Shown in pieces: positions 15,547 to 24,012 of a stretch of DNA of 64,000 nucleotides (position 1 is the stretch's first letter; each line of letters begins with the position of its first letter). The notes under the pieces are model-generated. The model worked only from the letters and a program-made list of their open reading frames with translations. It did no database searches and was not told the origin of the DNA. The translations under genes were made by a program, and so were the position numbers. Location of the stretch: NCBI RefSeq assembly GCF_017573505.1, contig NZ_JAGEOJ010000002.1, positions 636,756 through 700,755 on the forward strand, in the 5' to 3' direction. This stretch comes from Actinomadura barringtoniae (GTDB lineage: Bacteria; Actinomycetota; Actinomycetes; Streptosporangiales; Streptosporangiaceae).

Positions 15547-18212
15547 TGGTCTCCCACTCCAGCCAGGCCCAGGTAGGCCGAGGTCAGCCGGTCGTCGTCC
15601 ACGTCGGCGCGCGGTCCGGTCCAGGAGATGCGGCCGAGGCCCATGAACGCGACCGTGTCGGCCAGCGCCAGGACCTCGGTGGCCTTCTCCTCGACCACCA
15701 GGATCGCCACGCCCCGGTCGCGGAGCTCGCCGAAGAGCTCGAAGATCTGCTCGACGACCAGCGGGGCGAGGCCGAGCGAGGGCTCGTCGGCGATCAGCAC
15801 GCGGGGCGGGCGGATCAGCGCGGGCGCGAGGGCGAGGATCTGCTGCTCGCCGCCCGACAGCGCCCCGGCCGGGATCGTGCGGCGTTCGGCCAGTTTGGGC
15901 AGCCGTTCGTAGACCTGTGCGCGGTCGGCGGCCGAGGGCAGCCAGGTGGTGAGGTTCTCGTCCACGGTCAGGGCCGGGAAGACTCCGCGCCCCTCGGGCG
16001 CCAGGTAGATGCCCGCGCGGGCGCGCTTGTGGGCGGGCCAGGAAGTGATGTCCTGTCCGTCCAGCAGGACCCGGCCGGACGTCGGGCGCATCGAGGCCGC
16101 CACGGCGCACGTGGTCGACTTGCCCGCGCCGTTCGCGCCGAGCAGCGCGACGACCGTCCCGGCGGGCACCTCCAGGTCCACGCCGCGCAGCACGGTCGCG
16201 TCGCCGTAGCCAGCGACGATCCCCTCCAGCCGCAGCACCGCGTCGGAGTCCGTCGCGGCGGCTGCGGATTCGATGGGCTTCTCGCCCGTGGGGCGTTCGG
16301 CGCGCTTGCGGCGGCGGTAGCGGCGTTCGGCCATCTGGGCGAGCACGCCGTCGGGGTGGCGGGCGAGGATCATGCCGCCGAGCCCGAAGAGGATCATCCC
16401 GACGTACGGCGAGTCGGTGAAGTTGTCGAGGACCTCGGGGAACAGCGCCATGACCAGGCCGCCGAGCACCGCGCCGCCGATCCGGCGGACGCCCTGCAGC
16501 ACGACGACGGCGAGCCAGACGAAGCCGGTCAGCGCGGGCAGGTCGGTGGCGGTGATCTGCCCGTTGAACGTCGCGTACAGCACCCCGCCGAGCCCTGCGA
16601 TCCCGGACGCGAGGGCGAAGAGCGTGATCTTGGCGCGGGTGGCCGAGATGCCGACCGACAGCGCGGCGGTCGGCGCGGACCGTACGGCCAGGATGGCCCG
16701 CCCGGACGCGGACCGCTCCAGGTTGCGGATCAGCAGCCCGACCAGGCCGATGACCACGAGCAGCAGCACGACGCGCACGCGCGGGTCGTTGGTGTCGGCG
16801 AAGCCGAGCGAGAACGCGGGCAGCTTCCACCCGACGGTCCCGTTGCTGAACGCGTCGATCTGGAACAGCACCTGGTCGGCCAGCAGCGCCATCGCCAGCG
16901 TCGCCAGCGCGAGGACGCGCCCGCCGAGCCGCAGTGCCGGGAGCGCGACCAGCACCCCGGCGGCCACGGCGGCGAGCACGCCGATGACCAGCGCGAGCGG
17001 GAACGGCAGGCCCTTGTCGAAGGCCAGCCCGGCGGCCAGCGCGGCGAGGGCGGCGAAGGTGGCCTGCGCCAGGTTGACCATCCCGCCGATGCCCGTGACC
17101 ACCACGAACGAGCAGAAGATGAGCGCGAGGACGAGCCCCTGCGCGACCAGCCCCACCCAGTAGTCGTCGCCGAACGCGAACGTCCAGACCAGCAGCGCGA
17201 CGACCGACACGCTCCATGGCAGCACCCGCCGCCAGCGCGGCAGGTCGGCCAGGTAGTCGGGCGGCGGCGCGTCCTCGGCGATCGAGCCCGCCGCCCGCGC
17301 CTTCGACCGGCCCAGCACCAGCAGCCCGGCGAGCAGCAGGATCGCCGGGACCGCCGTACGGAAGCCGGTGACCTTCTCGGCGAAGTCGGCGTAGCCCGCG
17401 ACGAGGTTCTGGACGACGCCGAGCGCGAGGCCCGCGGCGAACGTCAGCGGGATCGACTGCAGCCGCCCGAAGACCGCCGCGGTCGCCGACGCGAACAGCA
17501 GCACGGTGAACGCGTTGGAGTCGAGCCCGAGCGCGGGCACCGCCAGCACCCCCGCGAGCCCGGCCAGCGTGGAGCTCAGCATCCACGCCTGCGCCGAGGC
17601 CGCGTCCACGTCGATGCCGCGCATGGTCGCGAGGCCGCGCCGGTCGACGGTCGCGCGCATCCGCAGGCCGAGCGGGGTGTGCCGCATGAGGACCCACAGC
17701 AGCCCGGCGGCCAGCACCGCGAACGCGAACGTGGTGAGCTGGTCGGAGTCCAGCGTCACGCCGTCCATCGGGTGCCAGGTGTGCATCGGGCGTGGCCCGA
17801 GACCGCGCGCCGACGCACCCTCGGTGATCTTCGGCAGGTCGGCGCCGAACGTCTCCACCAGCACGTCCACGACCCACAGGCCGAGGGCGGGCAGCGCGAT
17901 CGTCAGCCCGATGGTCGCGACGATCTGCGCGGTCTCCCCCGCCGACGCCAGGCCCCGGAACATCACCCGGTGCAGCACGTACCCGAGCGCGGGCGCGACG
18001 ACCCCGATCGTCACCAGCCCGGCGAGCCAGGTCGGCCAGCCGAGCCCGGACGTCAGCTCGAAGAACACCAGCGCGGCGAGGAAGCCGACGGCGCCGTGCG
18101 CGAAGTTGAACACGCCCGTCGCGGAGTAGGACAGCGTGAGCCCCGAGGCCATCAGCGCGAAGATCGCGCCGGTGACCAGCCCGCTCAGGATGTAACCGAC
18201 GAACTCAGCCAC
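15543..18212 (-). CDS. Fused Liv-type ABC transporter: two permeases plus ATPase (LivH-LivM-LivF)
   Basis: One uninterrupted 889-residue frame carries three normally separate subunits. Residues 1 to about 300 are a LivH-like permease (GYILSGLVTGAIFALMASGL, FNFAHGAVGF). A short charged linker follows, and about 340-620 are a LivM-like permease (GIGGMVNLAQATFAALAAL). Residues 660-889 are a LivF-like ATPase with Walker A GANGAGKST (692-700), signature LSGGE (785-789), Walker B VLIADEP (Asp 809) and TSAYLGL near the end. It pairs with separate LivG and the binding protein just upstream. The fusion fixes subunit ratio. The frame runs without stop or frameshift across both junctions, so it is not an annotation merge of broken genes. 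Confidence 0.9.
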   Translation of the reverse strand: MAEFVGYILSGLVTGAIFALMASGLTLSYSATGVFNFAHGAVGFLAALVFFELTSGLGWPTWLAGLVTIGVVAPALGYVLHRVMFRGLASAGETAQIVATIGLTIALPALGLWVVDVLVETFGADLPKITEGASARGLGPRPMHTWHPMDGVTLDSDQLTTFAFAVLAAGLLWVLMRHTPLGLRMRATVDRRGLATMRGIDVDAASAQAWMLSSTLAGLAGVLAVPALGLDSNAFTVLLFASATAAVFGRLQSIPLTFAAGLALGVVQNLVAGYADFAEKVTGFRTAVPAILLLAGLLVLGRSKARAAGSIAEDAPPPDYLADLPRWRRVLPWSVSVVALLVWTFAFGDDYWVGLVAQGLVLALIFCSFVVVTGIGGMVNLAQATFAALAALAAGLAFDKGLPFPLALVIGVLAAVAAGVLVALPALRLGGRVLALATLAMALLADQVLFQIDAFSNGTVGWKLPAFSLGFADTNDPRVRVVLLLVVIGLVGLLIRNLERSASGRAILAVRSAPTAALSVGISATRAKITLFALASGIAGLGGVLYATFNGQITATDLPALTGFVWLAVVVLQGVRRIGGAVLGGLVMALFPEVLDNFTDSPYVGMILFGLGGMILARHPDGVLAQMAERRYRRRKRAERPTGEKPIESAAAATDSDAVLRLEGIVAGYGDATVLRGVDLEVPAGTVVALLGANGAGKSTTCAVAASMRPTSGRVLLDGQDITSWPAHKRARAGIYLAPEGRGVFPALTVDENLTTWLPSAADRAQVYERLPKLAERRTIPAGALSGGEQQILALAPALIRPPRVLIADEPSLGLAPLVVEQIFELFGELRDRGVAILVVEEKATEVLALADTVAFMGLGRISWTGPRADVDDDRLTSAYLGLAGVGDQ

Positions 18213-18227
18213 TTGAGAAGCCCGTCG

Positions 18228-19466
18228 TCAGAGGGTGGTGTTGTCGTAGCACTTGAGGTGCTGGGCGACGACGAACTTGCCGCCCTCGATCTTCACCAGC
18301 GCGCCGCAGCCGTTGGACTCGGTCTTGCCCGCCGGGAACTGGATGCGGCCGAAGCCCTTGTTCTCGTAGGAGAAACCGGTCGTGGCCTTGAAGAACGAGT
18401 CACGGGTGAGGTCCTTGCCCGCCTTCTCCAGCATCTTCAGGAAGACGTCCGCCGACCAGTAGCCGGTGGCCGCGTGCTGGTCCATCGGCGCGCCGACCTT
18501 CTGCATGTCGGCCTTCATCCGCGCGACCTCGGGCGCGTCCGACTCGTACGGCTCGAACTGCGGCGCCGCGTAGACGCCGTCCAGCGCCTGCGCGGCCTGC
18601 GGGTCGGCGATCGCCTTCGGGTCGTAGGAGGTCGCGTCGGTGATGAGGCCCTTGTAGCCGGCCTTCTTCAGCGCCCCGTACAGCCCGGTGTTGAACTTGC
18701 CGCCCGCCATGACCGAGACGACCACGTCCGGCGCCTTGCCGCCCGCGCTCTTCATGATCTTGTTGACGTACGGCGACCAGTCCTGCGGCGGCGCCTGCGA
18801 GGGCAGCGCGGCCGACGAGCCGGCCAGGTCGAAGCCCGCGGCGGTGAACGACTTGGAGATCGTCGAGATGGCGTACTTGCTGGCGGTCGAGTCGGTCGCC
18901 TGCACCCAGAGCTTCTTGCCCTTGGCGCCGCCGAGTTGCGCGCCGACCTGGTTGCCCCACCAGGTCTGGGTCTTCTGCCCGGGCTTCGGCGCGAGGCAGC
19001 CGTTGAACCCGAACGCGCTCTCCTTGCCGCACCAGAACGGCCCGGTCGCCCACCCGACCCACGGCACCTTCTGCTGCTCGAGGAACTCCGCGCCGCCGAA
19101 CTGCGGCGCGCTGACCGGCAGGACCGCGAAGACCTTCTCCTTCTGGACCAGCTTCTTGGCCGCGGCGGCGCCCTTGTCGGGCGTCATCCCGTCGTCCTCG
19201 ACCCCGATGAAGTCGATCTTCCGCCCGTTCACCCCGCCCTCGGCGTTCGCGCGCTCGAAGCGGGCCTTGGCGCCGAGGTTGGCGCCGCCGGTCGAGTAGC
19301 CGGTGGCGCTCGTCACGGTCAGCACCCCGCCGACCTTGATCTTGTCCTTGGTGACCCCGGCGGTGTCGCCGCCGCCCGAGGAGGAGTCGTTGCTGGTCGC
19401 ACAGCCCGCGAGCAGGGCGGCCGCCCCGGCGATGGCGACGGCGCGGAGCGTCGTTGATGTCTTCAT
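18228..19466 (-). CDS. Liv-type ABC transporter substrate-binding lipoprotein
   Basis: This 412-residue extracellular binding protein has a lipobox signal (AAALLAGC) and the type-I periplasmic-binding fold of the Leu/Ile/Val family: IKVGGVLTVTSATGYSTGGANLGAKARFERAN, followed by AAAAKKLVQKEKVFAVLPVS. It delivers solute to the fused permease encoded 15 bp downstream. The ATG at 19466 is preceded by TGGAGG with good spacing. Ligand identity is open; the adjacent divergent alcohol dehydrogenase and a shared-type operator hint at a catabolic substrate. It is the first gene of a three-gene operon ending at 14806. Confidence 0.9.
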   Translation of the reverse strand: MKTSTTLRAVAIAGAAALLAGCATSNDSSSGGGDTAGVTKDKIKVGGVLTVTSATGYSTGGANLGAKARFERANAEGGVNGRKIDFIGVEDDGMTPDKGAAAAKKLVQKEKVFAVLPVSAPQFGGAEFLEQQKVPWVGWATGPFWCGKESAFGFNGCLAPKPGQKTQTWWGNQVGAQLGGAKGKKLWVQATDSTASKYAISTISKSFTAAGFDLAGSSAALPSQAPPQDWSPYVNKIMKSAGGKAPDVVVSVMAGGKFNTGLYGALKKAGYKGLITDATSYDPKAIADPQAAQALDGVYAAPQFEPYESDAPEVARMKADMQKVGAPMDQHAATGYWSADVFLKMLEKAGKDLTRDSFFKATTGFSYENKGFGRIQFPAGKTESNGCGALVKIEGGKFVVAQHLKCYDNTTL

Positions 19467-19494
19467 GGCGCGCCTCCAGGCACGTTGCATCTCT

Positions 19495-19513
19495 CTGAGG
19501 GGCGACCCCTCAG
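19495..19513. repeat. Short perfect hairpin upstream of the binding-protein gene
   Basis: CTGAGGGG (19495-19502) pairs with CCCCTCAG (19506-19513) around a CGA loop. It is the same G-run / CGA / C-run design as the hairpin at 1321-1342 and begins a composite element that continues to 19583. Confidence 0.6.
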
Positions 19514-19530
19514 ACTCCTCGGCAAAGCAG

Positions 19531-19583
19531 GTCTGACCGCTGTCCGGCATTCCGCTGCGCTCCATGCCGGACAGCGGTCAGAC
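19531..19583. repeat. Perfect 20-bp inverted repeat
   Basis: The arms at 19531-19550 (starting GTCTGACCGC) and 19564-19583 (ending GCGGTCAGAC) are exact reverse complements. The 13-nt loop TCCGCTGCGCTCC is of the CGCTCCGCTC type common in actinobacterial intergenic repeats. It lies in the divergent region between the ABC operon and the alcohol dehydrogenase, so it is not at a gene end and is unlikely to be a simple terminator. Confidence 0.8.
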
Positions 19584-19615
19584 GGGCAGGAACGCGGGCA
19601 ACGCCACCCCATGTG

Positions 19616-19634
19616 ACCTAGCGCTCGCTTGGTC
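19616..19634. promoter_or_regulatory. Candidate TetR-type operator
   Basis: The core CCTAGCGCTCGCTTGG (19617-19632) fits the palindrome CCNAGCRNNYGCTNGG. Two more copies occur at 23953-23968 and 24014-24029. It lies in the divergent promoter of the Liv-type operon and the alcohol dehydrogenase. The regulator is not identified. Confidence 0.5.
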
Positions 19635-19678
19635 GTGAGGGTAAGTTCGTGACGAACACGGTGTCAACGGATGACCTT

Positions 19679-19690
19679 GAACCGCGGTTC
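19679..19690. promoter_or_regulatory. 12-bp palindrome upstream of alcohol dehydrogenase
   Basis: GAACCGCGGTTC is a perfect 12-bp palindrome ending 14 bp before the ribosome-binding site (CGGAGG, 19705-19710). It could be an operator. A 12-mer palindrome alone is weak evidence. Confidence 0.3.
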
Positions 19691-19719
19691 TGAACACCGG
19701 CACACGGAGGGTGGACGAC

Positions 19720-20832
19720 TTGACCAGCACGACCATGCGCGCGGCACTGCTGCGGGAGTTCGGCAAGCCGATGGAGATCGCCGAGGTGACGGTCGAGGCA
19801 CCGAAGGCCGGCGAGGTGCTGGTCAAGGTGGCCGCCTCCGGCGTCTGCGGCTCCGACATCAAGGCGATCGACGGCAAGAGCCCGGTCGTGTCGCATCTGC
19901 CGTGCGTGCTCGGGCACGAGAGCGCCGGCGTGGTCGAGCAGGTCGGACCGGGCGTGACCTCGGTGAAGCCCGGCGACCACGTGATCATCGCGATGAACGG
20001 CCCGTGCGGCCGCTGCCGCAACTGCTCGCGCGGCAACGCGCACCTGTGCAGCGGCGCCGGCCGGATGATGGCGATCATGGGCCTGATGGGCGACAAGACC
20101 ACCCGCATGTCGGCCGGCGGCGAGGTCGTGCGCCCCTACATCGGCATCGGCTCGTTCGCCGAGAAGGCCGTCGTCAGCGAGGCGATGTGCGTCAAGGTCG
20201 CCAAGGACGCGCCACTGGACCTGCTCGCGCTCACCGCGTGCGGCGTCGTGACCGGCGTCGGCGCCGTGCTGAACACCGCGCGGGTCGAGCCCGGCTCCAC
20301 CGTGCTGGTCGTCGGCGCGGGCGGCGTGGGCCTGAACGTGATCCAGGGCGCGGTGCTGGCGGGCGCCACCACGATCATCGCCGCCGACGTGGTCGAGTCG
20401 AAGCTGAAACTCGCCGAGCAGTTCGGCGCCACCCACACGGTCCTGTCCGACGACCTCCCGAAGCAGGTCGGCGAGATCGTGCGCGGCGGCACCGACTACG
20501 CGTTCGACGTCACCGGCATCGCCGAGGTGCTGACCACGGCGTTCGCCTCCACCCAGCCCGGCGGCACCACGGTCATGGTCGGCAGCCCCGCCGCCGGCAA
20601 GAACCTGGAGATCCCGCCCGGCCAGCTGTTCGGCTCACGGCGGCTCATGGGCACCCAGGGCGGCGACGCCACCCCGGCGCGCGACCTGCCGCTGCTGGTG
20701 GACCTCTACCGCCGCGGCCGCCTCAACCTGGAGGGCCTGGTCAGCGAGCGGGTGCCGCTGGACAGCGTGAATGACGCCGTCGCGCACGTCCGGTCGGGCG
20801 CGGTCGCCCGCTCGGTCATCGTGTTCGAGTGA
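19720..20832 (+). CDS. Zinc-binding alcohol dehydrogenase family protein (MDR)
   Basis: This protein of about 370 residues is a medium-chain Zn-dependent dehydrogenase. It has catalytic-zinc ligands in SGVCGSDIK and LGHESAG, the structural zinc cluster CGRCRNCSRGNAHLC, and a Rossmann motif VVGAGGVGLNV. It should oxidise an alcohol with NAD(P) or with mycothiol as co-substrate. The start is uncertain: TTG 19720 is nine bases after CGGAGG, GTG 19711 abuts the Shine-Dalgarno, and ATG 19735 begins at the first conserved residues. I prefer TTG 19720. The gene is divergent from the ABC importer, and its 3' end overlaps the kinase gene by 17 bp. Confidence 0.88.
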   Translation: MTSTTMRAALLREFGKPMEIAEVTVEAPKAGEVLVKVAASGVCGSDIKAIDGKSPVVSHLPCVLGHESAGVVEQVGPGVTSVKPGDHVIIAMNGPCGRCRNCSRGNAHLCSGAGRMMAIMGLMGDKTTRMSAGGEVVRPYIGIGSFAEKAVVSEAMCVKVAKDAPLDLLALTACGVVTGVGAVLNTARVEPGSTVLVVGAGGVGLNVIQGAVLAGATTIIAADVVESKLKLAEQFGATHTVLSDDLPKQVGEIVRGGTDYAFDVTGIAEVLTTAFASTQPGGTTVMVGSPAAGKNLEIPPGQLFGSRRLMGTQGGDATPARDLPLLVDLYRRGRLNLEGLVSERVPLDSVNDAVAHVRSGAVARSVIVFE

Positions 20833-22234
20833 GCTCGCCCTTCACCCCGTAGGTCCTGGTCTTCTCACCGCCCACGTAGGTGAAGAACAGCGTGTCGGCG
20901 TTCTGCCAGGTCAGCGTGACCGTCCCGGTGTCGACGCAGTGGTCGGCCCCCTGGGTGATCTCCTCCTTCATCGACAGAGTCGGGCCACCACCGGCCCCGA
21001 GCAGCTTCTCCATGCCCGAGCACCGCTGCAGGGGGTAGTTGATATGCCCCTTCAGCTTGCCTTCCTTCAGCGTCAGGACGGCCTTGAGCGCCTTGCCGTC
21101 GCTTTGGATCACCGTGCCGGCCCACTCGCCGGCGAAGGCCCGTGAGAAGCCCTTACCGTGAGGGCGGCCAGGGGACGGCGAGACCGTGTTCTGGCCCGCT
21201 CCGCCCTTGTCGTCGCCGTTCAGCGCCATGATCGAGATCGCGGTGGCCGCCACCGCCGCGACGGCGACGCCCGCCACCACGGCGACCACGTTCCGCCGCT
21301 TCTTCCCGCCGAGCCCGGCGGGCGGTGCGGGCGGCGGGAAGGACCTGGTGCCGCCAAGGTCGCCGGTGTCGCTCGGCCTGGCCGCGGCATCGCTGCCCTC
21401 GGCTGCCAGGGCGGTCGCGTCCGGCTGCGTGTGCCCGAGCAGGCGCCCGAGCACCTCGTTGGCCGTCGGACGTGCGGAGGGATCCTTGACCAGGCACGCC
21501 TGGGCGACCTCGCGCAGCTTGCCGTCCAGTGAGCCGAGGTCGGGCTCCTCGTGCATGATCCGCGTCGCGACCGCCATCATCGTGTCGTCGCCGAACGGCG
21601 GGCGGCCGGTCGCGGCGAAGACCAGCGTCGCGGCCCAGGAGAAGACGTCGGCCGGCGGCCCGGCGCGCTCTCCGAGCACCTGCTCGGGGGCCATGTACGA
21701 CGGCGTCCCCATCGGCCCGCTCGTGGTCGCCGACGTCCCGTCCAGCGCCCGCGCGATGCCGAAGTCGATCACCCGCGGCCCGTCCGGGCCGAGGAGCACG
21801 TTGTGCGGCTTGAAGTCGCGGTGGACGACGCCCGCCTCGTGGATGGCGACCAGCGCGGTCGCCGTCCCGACGGCCAGCCGGACCAGCGCCCCGCCCCGCC
21901 GCACCCCGTCGGTGCTCACGACGTGCTTCAGCGACGGCCCGTTGACGTACTCGCTGACGATGTAGGGCTGATCACCGGCCACGTCCGCGTCGAGCACGGC
22001 GGCGGTGCAGAACTGGGCGACCCGCTTGGCGGTCGCCAGCTCCCGCATGAACCGCGCGCGGGGCTCGGGATCGGAGCCCAGGCCCGACCGCAGCAGCTTG
22101 ACCGCGACCTGCGTCCCGTCATCCTCGCCGAGGAAGACGATCCCCTGACCGCCCTCCCCGAGCCTGGCGATCAGCCTGTACCGTCCCAGATACTCGGGAT
22201 CGCCAGAACGCAACGCCTCGGCCGCAGCCGTCAT
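20816..22234 (-). CDS. Membrane-anchored serine/threonine protein kinase
   Basis: This 472-residue Hanks-type kinase has an N-terminal catalytic domain (about 18-268): glycine loop LGEGGQGIVFLG, Lys46 in VAVKLL, catalytic loop VHRDFKPHN (Asp140), DFG at 157-159 and GTPSYMAPEQ in the activation segment. A proline-rich juxtamembrane stretch leads to one transmembrane helix (about 315-337). The extracellular domain of about 135 residues is unlike PASTA repeats and has two cysteines. The ATG at 22234 follows AAAGGGG. The gene is convergent with, and overlaps, the alcohol dehydrogenase, and is divergent from the DUF4870 gene. The ectodomain may sense an envelope ligand. Confidence 0.92.
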   Translation of the reverse strand: MTAAAEALRSGDPEYLGRYRLIARLGEGGQGIVFLGEDDGTQVAVKLLRSGLGSDPEPRARFMRELATAKRVAQFCTAAVLDADVAGDQPYIVSEYVNGPSLKHVVSTDGVRRGGALVRLAVGTATALVAIHEAGVVHRDFKPHNVLLGPDGPRVIDFGIARALDGTSATTSGPMGTPSYMAPEQVLGERAGPPADVFSWAATLVFAATGRPPFGDDTMMAVATRIMHEEPDLGSLDGKLREVAQACLVKDPSARPTANEVLGRLLGHTQPDATALAAEGSDAAARPSDTGDLGGTRSFPPPAPPAGLGGKKRRNVVAVVAGVAVAAVAATAISIMALNGDDKGGAGQNTVSPSPGRPHGKGFSRAFAGEWAGTVIQSDGKALKAVLTLKEGKLKGHINYPLQRCSGMEKLLGAGGGPTLSMKEEITQGADHCVDTGTVTLTWQNADTLFFTYVGGEKTRTYGVKGELTRTR

Positions 22235-22331
22235 GAACACCCCTTTCCGCTGCACATGAGACGCCCGCGACGCTGATCCAGTTCAAGTAGATTCTGGGAA
22301 ATTATCCACGTAGGAGCGATGGGGAAGATCA

Positions 22332-23111
22332 GTGACCGACCAGCCGCCGCCCGACCCCAAGTCCTCCGACGACCCGCCACCGGACGCCAAGGCGCCTGAA
22401 CCCCCGTCCGACACGCCGCCGCCGGTCGATGCCCCACCACCGGTCGATGCCCCACCGCCGGTCGATGCCCCACCACCGTCCGACACCCCGCCGCCTCCAG
22501 GGCAGCCGGGTTTCGAGCGTCCGCAGGGAGGCCAGCCGCCGTACGGACCGCCGCCGGGCCAGCCGCCGGGGCAGCCGCCGGGGCAGCCGCCGTACGGGAC
22601 TCCCCCGGGCCAGCCGCCGTACGGAGGCCAGCCGCCCTACCCGCCCGGTGGGCAGCCGCCGCCGTTCAACTCTCCCTACGGAGAGGCGCCGGGCTACAAC
22701 GCTCAGTGGGGTTACGGTCCGCCCGGAGTCCCGTACGGGCCGAACACCCAGGTGCGCAACGACGACACGACCTGGGCGATCTTCGCCTACGTCGGGATGC
22801 TGGTCATCGGGTTCCTGGCACCGCTGGTCATCTACTTCGTCAAGAAGAAGGAGTCCGGCTTCGTCCGCTACCACGCCGCGCAGGCGCTGAACTTCCAGAT
22901 CACCCTGCTGATCCACCTGGCCGCGACGGCGGTCGTCTGCGTGCCGCTCTACCTGCTGACCAAGTCCGGGTTCGCCTTCGTCCCGTTCATCTTCGTGTAC
23001 CTGGAGCTGCTCATCGGGCAGTGGGTCTTCCTGATCATGGGCGCGGTCAAGGCCGGGAAGGGCAACTACTGGCGCATCCCGACCTTCTGGTGCTTCCGCA
23101 TGATCCGCTAG
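22332..23111 (+). CDS. Proline-rich DUF4870-family membrane protein
   Basis: This 259-residue protein has a proline-rich N-terminal half (PPVDAPPPVDAP repeats, then GQPPGQPPGQPPYG) and a C-terminal DUF4870 membrane domain with three helices from about residue 148. Domain landmarks are TTWAIFAYVGMLVIGFLAPL, ESGFVRYHAAQALNFQ and IMGAVKAGKGNYWRIP. The start is GTG 22332. The function of DUF4870 proteins is unknown. It is divergent from the kinase gene across 97 bp; the low-complexity Pro/Gln/Tyr tail is the type of segment found in proteins handled by such kinases and in cell-pole or wall-associated actinobacterial proteins, but that link is inference. Confidence 0.82.
   Translation: MTDQPPPDPKSSDDPPPDAKAPEPPSDTPPPVDAPPPVDAPPPVDAPPPSDTPPPPGQPGFERPQGGQPPYGPPPGQPPGQPPGQPPYGTPPGQPPYGGQPPYPPGGQPPPFNSPYGEAPGYNAQWGYGPPGVPYGPNTQVRNDDTTWAIFAYVGMLVIGFLAPLVIYFVKKKESGFVRYHAAQALNFQITLLIHLAATAVVCVPLYLLTKSGFAFVPFIFVYLELLIGQWVFLIMGAVKAGKGNYWRIPTFWCFRMIR
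22419..22472 (+). repeat. Three tandem 18-bp repeats in the DUF4870 gene
   Basis: The unit CCRCCGGTCGATGCCCCA occurs three times in tandem (22419-22436, 22437-22454, 22455-22472) with one varying base, encoding PPVDAP each time. Near-identity at synonymous positions points to recent slippage and likely length polymorphism between strains. Confidence 0.85.
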
Positions 23112-23114
23112 CGG

Positions 23115-23936
23115 CTAGAGATAGGTGTTCGCGTACTCGTCCAGCACGGGCAGGACCTCGTCGCGCCCGGCCGACGGCAGCCGGAGCACGACCTCGTCGA
23201 CTCCGAGCGAGGCGTAGTAGTCCAGCTTCTTCGCCGTCGGCAGGGTGCCGAACGGGACGATCCGCGCCGTCTCCCGGCCCTGAGCCTCGCAGGCCTCGCG
23301 CAGCTTGGGCAGCGCGTCCTTGATCCCCGCGCCGCCGATCGGGATCCACCCGTCGGCGTACTCGGCGATGGCGGCGAAGAGCTTCGGCCCCGGCGCGCCG
23401 CCGACGAGGATCGGCACTCGCTGCGGCTTGGGCCATGACCAGCTGGGCTCGAACTGCACGAACTCGCCCTTGAACCCGGCCTCTTCCTTCTCCCAGAGCT
23501 CCCGCATGGCGAGGACGTTCTCCCGTACGCGCTCCCTGCGCGTCGACCACTCGACCCCGTGGTCGGCGGCCTCCTCGCGGTTCCACCCGTACCCGATGCC
23601 CAGCACGAACCGCCCGCCCGAGATCTGATCCAAGGTCGCGATCGCCTTGGCGGTCACGATCGGCTCCCGCTGCGCCGGCAGGCAGACACCGGTCCCCAGC
23701 AGGATCCGTTCGGTCACCGCCGCCGCGGCGGCCAGCGCAACGAACGGATCGGGCGTCCGCGCGTACTCCTCGGGCAGCGTGTCCACCCCGGTAGGCGGCG
23801 GCGTGGCCCGCGACACCGGTATATGAGTGTGCTCGGGCACGTAGAACGACCCGAAGCCTCGCGCCTCGGCCTCTCGGGCCAGCTCGTGGACAGCGAGAGC
23901 CCGATCCGTCGCGAACATTGTGATCCCCAGGCGCAT
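23115..23936 (-). CDS. LLM-class F420-dependent oxidoreductase
   Basis: This 273-residue luciferase-like (TIM-barrel) oxidoreductase is of the F420-dependent subgroup. It has GFGSFYVPEHTHIPVSR, LGTGVCLPAQREPIVTAK and GRFVLGIGYGWNREEAADHG. In this group the cofactor is usually F420 and substrates are diverse. It ends 4 bp from the DUF4870 stop (convergent). It is divergent from the alpha/beta-hydrolase operon across a 150-bp region that holds two copies of a 16-bp palindrome, so co-regulation is likely. Confidence 0.86.
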   Translation of the reverse strand: MRLGITMFATDRALAVHELAREAEARGFGSFYVPEHTHIPVSRATPPPTGVDTLPEEYARTPDPFVALAAAAAVTERILLGTGVCLPAQREPIVTAKAIATLDQISGGRFVLGIGYGWNREEAADHGVEWSTRRERVRENVLAMRELWEKEEAGFKGEFVQFEPSWSWPKPQRVPILVGGAPGPKLFAAIAEYADGWIPIGGAGIKDALPKLREACEAQGRETARIVPFGTLPTAKKLDYYASLGVDEVVLRLPSAGRDEVLPVLDEYANTYL

Positions 23937-23951
23937 GAGCCCACCCTAACA

Positions 23952-23970
23952 ACCAAGCATTTGCTCGGCT
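23952..23970. promoter_or_regulatory. Candidate operator, copy 1 of 2
   Basis: The core CCAAGCATTTGCTCGG (23953-23968) fits CCNAGCRNNYGCTNGG. It lies just upstream of the oxidoreductase transcribed leftwards from 23936. The spacing to the second copy is 61 bp. Confidence 0.55.
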
Positions 23971-24012
23971 ACTCTCGGGTTTCGGCGACCTGAATCACAT
24001 CGGCCGGACTCG

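Noticed and set aside
15546..19457. A 1303-codon plus-strand open frame antisense to the ABC transporter genes
   Set aside because: It is a high-GC antisense shadow: the translation is Arg/Gly/Asp-rich low complexity without domains, while the minus strand encodes clear ABC transporter subunits.
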